A DNA stretch of 64,000 nt, from the NCBI GenBank assembly GCA_017506865.1, contig JAFCMP010000058.1:186001-250000 (forward strand), in the 5' to 3' direction. The notes beneath the pieces are model-generated. The model had not been told where the DNA came from. It worked only from the letters and a program-made list of their open reading frames with translations, and did not search any database. The translations under genes and the position numbers were made by a program. This DNA comes from Tribonema minus. Its lineage: Eukaryota > Sar > Xanthophyceae > Tribonematales > Tribonemataceae. This document shows, piece after piece, positions 38,312-50,300 of the stretch (within the stretch, counting starts at the first letter, position 1; each line of letters begins with the position of its first letter).

Positions 38312-41300
38312 CGCGCCGCGGTGCAGCACGCTCAGCAGCAGCAGCAGCAGCGGCGTGGTTGCTGTGCTGCTACCGCACTCGCTGCGGGTCAGCGGTGCGG
38401 CGGCGGCGCGGCGGCGGCGGCAGCAGTGGCAGCGCAGCGGCGGTGGCAGCAGTGAAAGCGCGGCAGCGGCGGCAGCAGTGCTGGCGTGGCGGCACAATGG
38501 CAGTGGCAAAGCGGAGGCGGGTGGCAAAGGCAGTGGCGGCGTGGCACGAAGGGGCGGCGGGGAAGCGGGGGGGGGGGGGGGGGGGCAGGTGCGTATCATT
38601 TGTCCCCCTGCATCTATTGACTGGATAATATCGCCAAAGAACTGTACTCTGCCATGGTGCTGCAGTAGTCATTAGTATCGCAAAGCCGATCGCTCCTCCG
38701 AGCTTATCACAAGGAGCAAGGAGACAGCGGGGGGGGGGCGGAGGGCGTTGGCGGTGGCGAGGAGGAGGCAGCGCGGCGACGAGATGTGCGCTGGCGCCGG
38801 TAACAATGCCAGCGCTGATGCGGGTGATATTAGTGCCGGTCTAACCGTATCAAAAGCCCGCTTTACGCCAGCTGCTCGAGCGGGCTCGAGCAGCTCAAGG
38901 CAGCAACGAGCTCGAGCAGCTGGCGTGTAGCGGGCTTTTAATACGGTTAGACCGGCACTAGTCTCACCCGCATCAGAGCTGGCGTCGTCACCGGCGCCAG
39001 CGCACATCCCGTCGTCGAGCTCCCGCCTCCGCCTCGCCACCGCCAACGGCTGGTGCAGGAGGCCCGGCAGGCTCCTTTGACGACTTGGACTTAGGGTTAG
39101 GGTTAGGGTTAGGGTTACTTCTTCGCGGGCTTCCCCGGCTTGTCAGCCGGCGCCGCATCAGCCTTGCCCTTGGGGCTGGAGTCTATCAGCTGTGCACAGC
39201 TGCCATCAGTTGTGGTTTGCAGTCGTTAGTCTGCTCAAGTGGATGTTCGCATGCGCGTTTGTGATGGTTTGGCGGGCATTGCGGTAGCGATTGTCTCCGC
39301 TGTCGCCGTTCTGTCCAAGTGATGCGTTTGGAGCGCGCGCACACATAGCAGCGCATTAGCTGCAGCACGGGTACTTCTGTGCAAATACATCTGTAGTTCA
39401 AGTGGCGACTTGCCTGCAAGCTGGCGGTGCTGATGATGTGCTGCTCACTGCCCTAAAAAGAAACCATGACCACTTGAAGTACATCCAAGTTACAGAGGTG
39501 ACGCATTCATCAGCCTGTGATTCTGATCACCTCTCCGGTACGCCCCTGACTCTCCTGCTTCCCTACCCGTACCTACCATTACCTACGCAACAGCCGGTGC
39601 CACGGCGAGCAGGTGCTCGCCTGCAGCGATTCCAACATTGCCGTGGACAACCTGCTAGAGGGGCTGCTCAAAGCGGGCGTCGCAGCGGTGAGTGCAGTGT
39701 TGCACCTCATGTTTGCGCGTCGTTGTCAGTTGAGGTATGAGTTTACGCCTGTGCATGAAGGGCTGTAGAGCTGCTGCGTGACAACCTGCTAGAGGGGCTG
39801 CTCAAAGCGGGCGTCGCAGCGGTGAGTGCAGTGTTGTACTTCATGGCTGAGATACGAATCGCGCCTGTGCGTGGAGGGCTGTAGAGCTGCTGCATCATGA
39901 CAGCACGGCTGCTGGTGGACACCTGAGTGCTTCACATCATGATCCTGCTTGTGAGGTTCATCGCACGCACCTCGCGCGCTGGCCCTGCACTGCCGGTCGC
40001 TACTGTCCGATTCGCGCTATCTATGCCTGTTACCAATGCGGACCATGCTTGGGTTAGGGTTAGGGTCAGGGCCACACATCCCCTTCGCTGGGTGGGTGGA
40101 GGGGTGGGGGGGGGGGGTGCTGGTAGTGGCGTACGGCGTGATGTGTGAGCGTAATGACGTAACAATTGCATTCCGAGACTGCTGGTGCCGGGGTTGCAGC
40201 AAGCGCGCACACTCACATCGCTGCCGCCTGTTGTGCGGGGCGTTGAACTATGATTTGAAGTTGCAGGGCCGAGCGCTGATCTGCATCGCGCGTGTCCTCT
40301 CGTCGCGCATCTCGCCACCGTCTGTTGCACGGGGCTTCGCGCGACGACTTGAAGTTGAGGTGCCGGGGGGGGGGGTGACTTTTGCTACTGGTGGGCATTG
40401 AGCGATGACTTGAAGTTTTGGGGCTGAGCGCTGCTGCCCGCTGCGCTGAGCAACGATGCAGGTGCGCGTGGGGCGTCCCGAGAGCACGCGCCCGGAGCTG
40501 CTGCAGTACTGCGCGGACGAGATGGCGCAGCAGGTGACGCTCCGCGCTTTGTGCATACATGAAGCTCGCCGTATCACGTACATGTATACTTTAAAGTACT
40601 TTTGAATCTGCAAAAAGAGTACCTACGATCAGCGTACAAATAGCATACAATTATTAGTGTGGCAGGTGATGCTCCGCACTGTGCATACATGAGGCTCACC
40701 ATATTCACCTACATGTATAGAAGTATACTTTGATAGTACTTTGAATCTATCACAGAAGTACCTGCGTTCAGCATGCATTTGGCAGTGTGGCAGGTGATGC
40801 ACTGCGCTGTGCGCTTACACGAGGTTCACCATGTTCACCTACACGTGTAAAGTTCTGAGGTACTTTGAATCAAAACAACAGAAGAACCTATACATTTGGC
40901 GGACAAGGTGGTGCAGCAGGTGACGGTCCGCGCTTTGTGCATCAGCACATGTGTACCTATACGCATAGAAGTATATACGTGTGCCTACCTTCAGCATACA
41001 ATTGAAAGTGTGGCAGGTGACGCTCCGCACTGCGCATGCATGAGGCTCACCACATTTACCTACGTGTATAGAAGTATACTTTGGAATTACTTTGAGTCGG
41101 CAACAAGAGCATGTACCTATTTTCAGCATGTAGTTGGCAGTGTGGCACGTGACATGCCACGCTCTGCTTGCATCAGGCTGTGTACTCACCATATCCCCCT
41201 ACACAAACACTTTGAATCTACACGAGTACCTACGTGCAGCATATAGTTGGCAGTGTGGCACATGACGCACCGCGCGCTACATATACCAGGCTGTGTACTC

Positions 41301-44300
41301 ACCATGTCCGCCGATGCATATACGAAGTTTTTGGCATTTTAGCACAAAAAGAGCCAAAAAACTACACTAGGAACCAGCCAAGGGCCGTTGAAAAGGGCAG
41401 CGAGTGCCACATGCAGCACCAGCCACCACTCATACATACATACATGAGACACATATGGACACACACCAGCTGTTCGCCTGCCCCACGCCAGCTTGCGCAG
41501 TGCTGAATGCACTCTTGCATGTCACTCTGTCAGCGCCTCCCTTCGGGTGATTTCGTACGTCTTCCAGTATGAGTTTATCAAGAAGTACTTGATGATGCAT
41601 GAGTTTGCGTGCTGCAGCTGGGAGACCGAGGATCGCCTACTTCAGTTCGCAGACCAAATCGCTGCTCACCTGTTTGTTTCATTGCTGACCTATTTGCGTC
41701 GCAGGCAGCGCGCCTGGCAGATCCAGGCAGCGCCAAGCAGGCCGCGCATGACGCGCGCACGCGCGCGATACGCGCAGCCCGGGTGAGTTCACCGTGTACT
41801 ATGATAGTACACACACACATAGTACTACTTCTGCTTGATCCTTCGAAAATGGTGTGCTCGTTGCTCCCTCAAATGGTGTGCGCAACGCGAGTCGGCTTTT
41901 GGGCATGCTGCACTGCTGTGCCTTCACTGTACTTGAAGTGATGTCAACCAAAGAATAAATACTTGGAGGCGAGCTCCTTCCTTGCGGCTTCTCATTTGAG
42001 CGCCTTCTGCGCCTGCCGCGACCACATACGCCACCTCTCTCAACACAGGAGCGTTGCACTAAGCCGGCCAGCAGGTGGTGTGCGCAACATGCATCGGTGC
42101 GGGCTCGGGCACGCTCGACAACTTTGAAGTAGTCTTTTGAATCATCAAAGTGTTGTTCAGAGAAACTGCCTTCTCCTCGCCCTGCATTTGAACACTGAAC
42201 GGTGCCTCCTCAGAAACACACGCCAGCTTCAACAATGCAACACTGTGCTGATCGGCGCGCAGGTGGTGTGCGCGACGTGCGGCGGCGTCGGCGCCGGCAC
42301 GCTGGACAAATGTCGCTTTTTGCTATGTCGATGCTTGCAGTACTTTCAACCAAACAAGATACAAAGCACTTGAGAGAAAACCGCATTCTTCTCAGCTTCC
42401 AGTCGTGCGCTCTACGGCACCTGCTCAGACACATACTCAACATACGAACCATGTGCTAACTGGGCTTGCAGGTGGTATGCGCGACGTGCGTCGGCGTCGG
42501 CTCCGGCACACTGGACAAGTACCGCTTTGGGGGCGTGCTTGTGGACGAAGCGAGCCAGGCCACGGAACTGGTGAGCCAGCGCCTGAGCACTGCTCCCAAT
42601 TTTTTCCCTTCTGCTCGCGTGTCGCAGGTTGATTTTGTCAGTAATACTCGTGAATACACTCGAGGGGCTATCTTTCACACGGAGGACGACGGTTGCGCTG
42701 GGTCATGTGCAAATGTGAAATCGCCTCGATGCGCTTTGATGATCACTGCAAACGTGTAGAGGCACCTTTTATTAATTCTCGCTCAGGGCGCGAAAAATGT
42801 GTACTCCAATGCAACATGATGTCGCAGCTGAAGCTTGAAAAAAAGAGTCAAAAGGCGACAGAGGGTTAGGGTTAGGGTCCGGCATGCTGACAGCACACCG
42901 CGCCGCGCTTTCGCAGCTTGCAACAAGGCACGCTTTCGTGCAGCGCATTGCTTACATGGAGCCCGCGGCGCACGTCGCCGAAGACGTGCATTGCAGCACA
43001 TTGCAGCATCGCTCTGCATTGCAGCAGCGCTCAACTGCCTGTCCCTTCTGCGTTGCGCGATGCCCCCCCCCTTTCTGCGCAGGCGACGCTGGTGGCCACG
43101 ACGCGCGGGTGCCAGCAGCTGGTGCTCGTGGGTGATCACTGCCAGGTGATTTGGCAGGCTATGCATGTATGCCAGTAGGTACATATTTGTATGCAGATGC
43201 AGTATGCATCAGTATAAATGTATGGCATGCCAATGCTGGTGGGCGACAGCATTGCCAGGTGAATAGTGCCAGGGTTGGCATGTATGTATCTATGCAGGTA
43301 TGTATGTATGTCAGTACATGTCAGTGGTGTAGGTGTGCTGGTGGGCGACCACTGCCTGGTGATTTGAGCTCAACGATCTTTTGATTCGTTTTTCATTTAG
43401 CAGGGTATGCATGTATGCCGTTAGGTATCTATGAATATCATGTCAGTACATACCGGTGTGTATGTTTGGCACGCCAATGCTGTGGACGAAAGCACTGCCA
43501 GGTGAATAGTGGCAGGGTAGGCATGCATGCCATATAACTTGCATCCGGCTTGTGGCAAAGATGCAGTGCTGTATCTGTGGCCGCGGTTGTGCCAATGTAC
43601 AATTTGGGCTGAAGGTGGTGCAGGCACTGCAGGTGCAGTTTCCACACGACCGTGGTGCACCTGGCTGCTTCCGTCCTGAAAAGGTGTGTGGCGGATATAA
43701 ACTGGTTGGTGCTGCCAACAGTGACCGTTGCAACTGCTGGGCCGCCGGTCGCAGCATGCACGCATCTTGCATGTGGTGAGCGAGACTTCCTTCAAGTAAT
43801 GGCTGCAAAAACATTCGCAGATATATCATAAGCTCTGCGATCTTTTGATTCGTTTCCACAAGGTTTACATTGCTGTGTCAGCTGCGACTCATGCAGTATT
43901 TTGGAGAGAGAAGGTCGAGCTTGACGGTCGTCGATGTGCAAAGACTCCATGTGTGAAGTCAACACGACCATTGCATCAAGTCATTGAGTCAATTCGACAT
44001 GACCATTGACACTGCGTCATCCTAACCGGTGTGCTGTCCTTGTGTCTTGCTGTCCCCCCCTTTCTGGCCGACAGCTGCCGCCCACGGTGGCGTCGGAGGT
44101 GGCCGCAGCTGAAGGACTGAGGTATGCACATTGTCGATCATGCATGCCTGTCGTGCTATACTACTGCAACCTGCTGCGCTTCGCTACGCTTCAGGCTTTT
44201 GTTGAACCGCAGAGAAACATCTACTTAGTTCAAGTTTTGGCATGAAAGTGACTCGCCAAGCCCTGTTCTGCTGGGTCAGCATCGGCAGCATCGCCCCCTT

Positions 44301-47300
44301 GCTCCGTCCACAATCACGGATGCCATTGGTATCGCCTGATTCACCGTAAAGTGCCCATTTCAATTTCTAGCGGTGTAGGCACAGTGGAGGCCATTGCCAA
44401 GACAGCTTCAACACCTGTCTAGCCCGCACCAAGTCTTGAGTCGCTGCCGCTGCTGCTGTCTGCCCGGCAGCGCCGGCTCTGTGCCGATCATCACACTTCA
44501 ACTTAAAATGGTGCAACATCTGCTGCCCTCGTTGTTCTGCCGCTTTCGCGTCTCAGCGTGAGCCTGTTCGATCGGCTGGTCCAGGCCGGTGTGTCGCCGT
44601 TCATGCTCGATACCCAGGTGGGTTTGGCTAGGCGCTGACATTCTTGCCTTGGGTAGGCTGGTGTGCTCCTGCTGAGTTTGCCTGAGCACCGCCTCACATC
44701 TACTTGCTGCTGCATACTTGTTGACATCTTTGTTTTAGTGTTTGAGGGAAACTGACTGTCCCGTTTGGTGCGCATATGGTGATGCGCTCCTGATGTGCGC
44801 TGTGTTGGCATCTTTTATCAGAGCGCTAGGTAGACAACAGGTAGAGCGCAGACGACACTGTTCCACTTGACAGTCAGGGCTGACCGCGCTGCCTCTGACG
44901 CCTGGCTACCTAACCCTAACCCTAACCCTAAGTTTTTCTTTCAAACCCTAACCCTGACCCTAATGCTGTTGCATCGCAGTGTCGCATGCACTCGGTAGAT
45001 CTGATCGTCCTTTCGGTTACCAGTGTGCATACTTTATCTGTCGTTTCCCCAGCGCGGAAGCGGGTGTTCTGGAGCCCCTTTTGCGACCGTGATTGACCAC
45101 GCTGCTATGGTCCCGCGCATGTATGTATTGCAGTACCGCATTGCACCCCCGGGCCATCTTCATGTTCCCCAGCGACTGCTTCTACTTGGGGACCCTTGTT
45201 TTGCCACCATGGCTGACTGCGCTGCTATGTATGTGTATGTATGTATCGCAGTACCGCATGCACCCAGCCATCTCCATGTTCCCCAGCGACTGCTTTTACG
45301 GTGGCACCATCGCAGACGGCATAGTGGCGGCCGACAGGTGCGCAGAGCCTCACCACCATAATGATAAAATTGCTGGTCCTTTTTCAAATGAATGCTTGCA
45401 GCTACGCACCCATTCGGGGAGTTGCGGAGGTGACGGTCTATGCCGTCGGCGGCCGACAAGTGCACAGGCACCACCACCATAATGAACAACTTTGCGCGTC
45501 TTTGATGTGTGCTTGCTTGTAGGCGTTGCGCATGCTTGTTGCCGTTGCGGGGACTGGGGGAGTACAAGCTTATATAAATTGGGACCTAACCTTGAGAGGG
45601 TCCCTGTCACATGTCTCCATTGCAACGTCAAGTCGTTGCTGGTGCAACAGCCAGCGTCGCGTGCAAGAAGCCATAACATGTGCTCCCGCTTGCCTGGTGT
45701 GAACCAGGCCAACTGTGGCAGGGATATCACATTGCATTGCTTGAATCAGGCCGTTTCTGGCTATAATGACGATTGTTGTCGCTTGCGTGGTGTGAACCAG
45801 GCCGACGCTGGCAGGGTTCAACTGGCCACGTCCGGAGTGGCCCGTGGCATTCCTCAATGTGCAGCACTCGCGGGAGGAGACCGACGGACCCAGCAAGCTC
45901 AACAGGGTGGAGGCGCAGGCAAGAGCGCGCCGCAAAAATAATTAGGGCTAGTTTGGAGTGAGGGTTTGGCCTCATGCGGCAGCACCCGCGCAGCGTGATG
46001 CTGCGCAGCGCATTGTGCGTAACTGGTGCAGAGAACACCCCAAATAGCAGCTACATTTGCACTACTGTTACTGTCATGTCAGCCTACAGGGAGCCCGCGC
46101 CAACATGACACAGTGCAGTGGCCGTTGCGTCGCTTTGAAGTACGCCTTGAAGCGTGGCGGTGCTCTGTGATGCGCCACCCTGGGCCGGAGTGCACGCATA
46201 CCACTGCAGTATACGTATTATCACTGCCGCGAGGAGCATCTGCACGCTCATTAGATTGTAGCAGGCGTATGCACGTGTTCACAACGGCCTACGCGAAACG
46301 GAACACCCTGTAGAATGCAGGTGCGTCGCTCCTCAAAGTATGCCGTTGCTGCGTGGCAACCTGACCTCACCTGCGCGCTTCGTGTTCCGCACTGCCGAAC
46401 TGGAGTGCAGACATGCGGCTACGCCCATGCATCTGCATTGCCATGCCCATACCGACCCACATGTCTACTGCGGCCAGAGCTGCATGTCCATGCCACTCGC
46501 CGCGCGCAGTGAACACAGACGTATTTCAGACGTTCACAACGCGTATTTAGCCACCCTGTGCTGTTTGATCACGCACTTGCCCCCGGTGCCTCATCTCGTG
46601 CTCGTATGCTGCAGCAGCCTGTTCTGCGTAATTGCTCTGTGATCATTATGAACCCCTGGTGCTGTGTCCGCTGTTGTGTCAGGCGGTGGCGAGCGTGGTG
46701 AAGGGACTGTTGGACGGAGGCCTCACGCCTCTGCAGATTGGCGTCATCACGCCGTACGCCGCACAGGCAAGTCACACAGTTGAAGTTTATTCGCCTCGTT
46801 CGTCACGCCATTGTAATGCTGATGCGCAGCGGCTGCGCGCTCTCGCAGTGGCTGCAGCCTGCTGAGTCACACAGTTGAAGTATAATCATCACGCCACTTT
46901 TTCCGCCGCGGCCGGTGCGCTGCGGCTGCGCTTTTGTAGTCACTGTACCCGGCTGACCATGCCACAAGCGCCGTGGTGAATCATGGTCGTCGGGCGCCGC
47001 TGGGAGAGGTAACGAGTGCAGCCGATAGCGCGGAAGGCAAGTGGGAGTTCCTCTCACGCAGGGGTGGGTGTCACTAAGAACGCATTCAAGCACAATGGAA
47101 AAAGCATTGGGAGAGAAACGTCGTCAATACTCTGAGCGCGTCACCATCAATGAGCATCTCTCTGCTGGCTGTCTGCTCAGCCCCGCATGCGACACGATGA
47201 TCGCCTCACCCAATCCTAACCTAATCTTGACCATACCCTCAAATTCGCATGTCTCCATGGCGCGCTTGTTTTGCAGGTGCGCGTGCTGCGCGGCCTGCTT

Positions 47301-50300
47301 CGACACGTTGGCAGGGAGCTGGAGATCAGCAGCGTGGACGGCTTTCAGGGACGCGAGAAGGTGAGCTTTCGAAGTTCAACTCTTGAAGTACAACCCTAAA
47401 TTCCAAGTCTTCATGCTCGACAATTGAAAGAAGGACCGCCCGCACCTTCTGCGCACCCGTGGAGCAATGAGACCCGCGGGCACTTGTCAGAGCTATGGTG
47501 CGGAGCGTTCGCTGCACCTATCACGTCGCTCCCGCGCAGGCCTCAAGCCGCGCCGCGGACTAATTCATTGTTCTGCGCCATATATTGCATATCCGCTATG
47601 CGGCGCGCCGCATCAAACATGCTGCCACTCGGACGAGCACGTAGCATGCGCTGCAATGCCATTGTGCGGGGACATCTCGCCATCGCGCTGCAGGTCACAA
47701 GGCGCGCACCTCTTGCCCGTGGGCGCCCGTGATGCTGCGCACGAGACGGGGGGGGGGGGGGGGCAAGGGGGCATCGCAGGCTTTGTCCTTGCCGTTCTGT
47801 GGCAACACGCTGTACTCGGGGCGGGCAGGAGAGCGCTGTTCCTGCTGCACTTCTGTCTGGTGCTGAATAGGCCAATGGCGCTGCCCCTATCGCCTGTGTT
47901 GTTGATTTGGTGCTAGGGACGCGTTGTCGCAAAGCCTGCAAGTCACCCAGTTGCGCACATGCTGGTGCGGATTGCGAGCCAGTCAGCTGGCCAAGAGAGG
48001 CTTCGAGTCCATGAAAGTTCTACCATGACCAGCAGATGCTCTCTGTTCACGTCGGTTCCTTTGCGGGCCCCCTGCACATTGCAGACAATGTGTTGGTACA
48101 TAGCACTTCAACTCTCGGCGACGCTCCCTGTTCAGGCTCAACAGCCACGGTCTCCAGGGCAGGGCTCGTGTGAAACAATCAATGGTCGTATTGAAGTTTC
48201 AAACGTTGACTCTTGTTCTTTGGGTGACGCTCCCCCTTCAGGCCGCCATGGTGGTGTCCACAGTGCGCGCCAATTCGGGCGGCTCTGTGGGCTTCCTGCA
48301 GGACTGGCGCCGTGCAAACGTCGCTCTGACACGCGCTCAGAGAGGTATGTAGCAAACATGTGCTCAAACCACCAAGATGCATGTACCCGAGCCCTCTCTG
48401 TCCTGGAGTCACAATGGCCAATGCTGCACCACAGTTTGACGCGTTCCGACGCAATTTGCGTCGTCGAGCTCGGCGCATCGCAGCTGTTCTGAAGGGGGTT
48501 TCTGCTGCTGTTTGCTGCTCCCGCTGCTGCCATTGGTTGACGTGTCCATGGAATGTACGCATGGAAGTATATATCTTTTGATTGGTTTTCATATATATAC
48601 ATGCTTATTTCCTGTTTAAGCGACTTGAGGATCGTGTCCTTTGGTGACATTTTTTTGTAGAGTCGATACCTGTACAGGCAGGCAACTCAGGACCTCCTCC
48701 TCTTGCTGCTGCTGCTGCTGCTGCTGCAGGTCTTGTTGTGGTTGGCCACGGCGCGACGCTGTCCTCTGAATCGCGATCGTGGCGCCCGTGGCTGCTGTGG
48801 GCGTACGACATGGGCATTGTGGTGAGTGCCCAGCGCTCAGCGCGCATGCGTTCACCTCATGCGATTCACAATGGTGATCCCATTTTTGTCCCTGGCTCAC
48901 CAAAAAGCCATCTCACGCTCACCTGCTGTGAGGCAGCATGTGATGGCTCAATACGCAGAGCCCCTTTCCAAATAATTAGGGTAGTGTGTCACTGCTTGAG
49001 TGTTTCATCTGAAAGACTTGCATTGTGGCTGTTGCGTGGTTGATGCAGTGCACTGAGTGAGCGCTTCCGTTTGCTCACGTAGCATATCCCCTGTGTACTG
49101 CGCAAATGCCAATGAGCAGGAGCATGTGCGCATCGAGCTTGTCTTGATGTGCTGACTTTTGTCATTGCCATGCCTTTTGTAGGTAGGAGGCAGGACGAGT
49201 TTGCTCGGGATTGTTTGCACACCTGCTTGCTGCGCCTGTGCAGTGCAGTCGCAACATGACACAGTGCAGAGCACCAGCTTTTGCTGATGCATGCAGCAGG
49301 TCCGTAGGACATCAGGCCTATGCAAATGTAGCCTGCACCTTCACCAATGCATCAGCAAAATAGCAAGTCTGACTTTGCATCTGACTGCATAATCTTCTTG
49401 CAGGTCGTCAAGGCCAAGTCTTCAAGCACCCATGTTGAAGTATGATTAGCGTGCCTCCCGCCGCCCCCTTCCTATCGTCGCGCGCGTATCGCTCAATTTG
49501 CAGCTGCATGTTTGTACAAGTCTTTCAACCCCAAGCTCCGCGTCTCGATGCCTTCCCGCGTCAGGTCGGAGAGAGCAGGGTCAAGAACGCGTACGATCAG
49601 GAGGCTACACGCAAGCTAGCGGACCTCCGCCACCATCCCCTGCCGGCGCCGCTGGGGGGGGGCGCGCCGCAGCTGCAGTTCGCGATTCAGAACGGCAGCT
49701 CTCAGTACGGTCCCGTGGAGAGCGCAGTACACGGCCCAGCGCAGGCGCCGAGCAACGGCTTACCGTCGGCATCTGCGTACGGACCGCTGCAGGCAGCGGG
49801 GTCGCAAATGCGTGGCGCGAACGGCGACACTGCGGAGGCAAAGCGGAGAACTTCACGGTCGAGGTCGCCCGCAGCGAAGGCGAATGGCGGAGATGAAGAG
49901 GACAGAGGGCGCCGCCGCCGCGGACGCAGCGCAAGCGGCGGCGGCAGCGACCGCAGCCGCTCGCGCAGCCGCCGCCGCCACCGCCGCAAGCGCAGCAGGA
50001 GCCGCAGCGGCAGCGGCGGGCGCAGCCGGCACCGCCGCCGCCGCCGCCGCAGCGGCAGCAGCAGCGGCGGCAGCGCGCGCCGCAGCCGAGACAAGTCGCC
50101 TAGAGGCAAGGCCCGGCGCGACAGCCGCAGCCGCAGCAGGCACCGCCAGCGCTCTGGCAGGCGGCATTCGCGCTCGCGCAGCGACGACAGCGCGCGGCAC
50201 CGGCGGCACCGGCGCCGCCGCAGCACCAGCAAGAGCGGCAGCAGAGCCAGCGGCGGCGGCGGCAGCGGCGGCGCGCGGCGCGGCGGCGACAGGAAGCGGC

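Noticed and set aside
37886-38628. Long open frames on both strands in a CTG/GCC-rich tract
   Set aside because: Low-complexity Ala/Leu/Ser/Pro runs within a helicase intron; flanked by correctly phased helicase exons.
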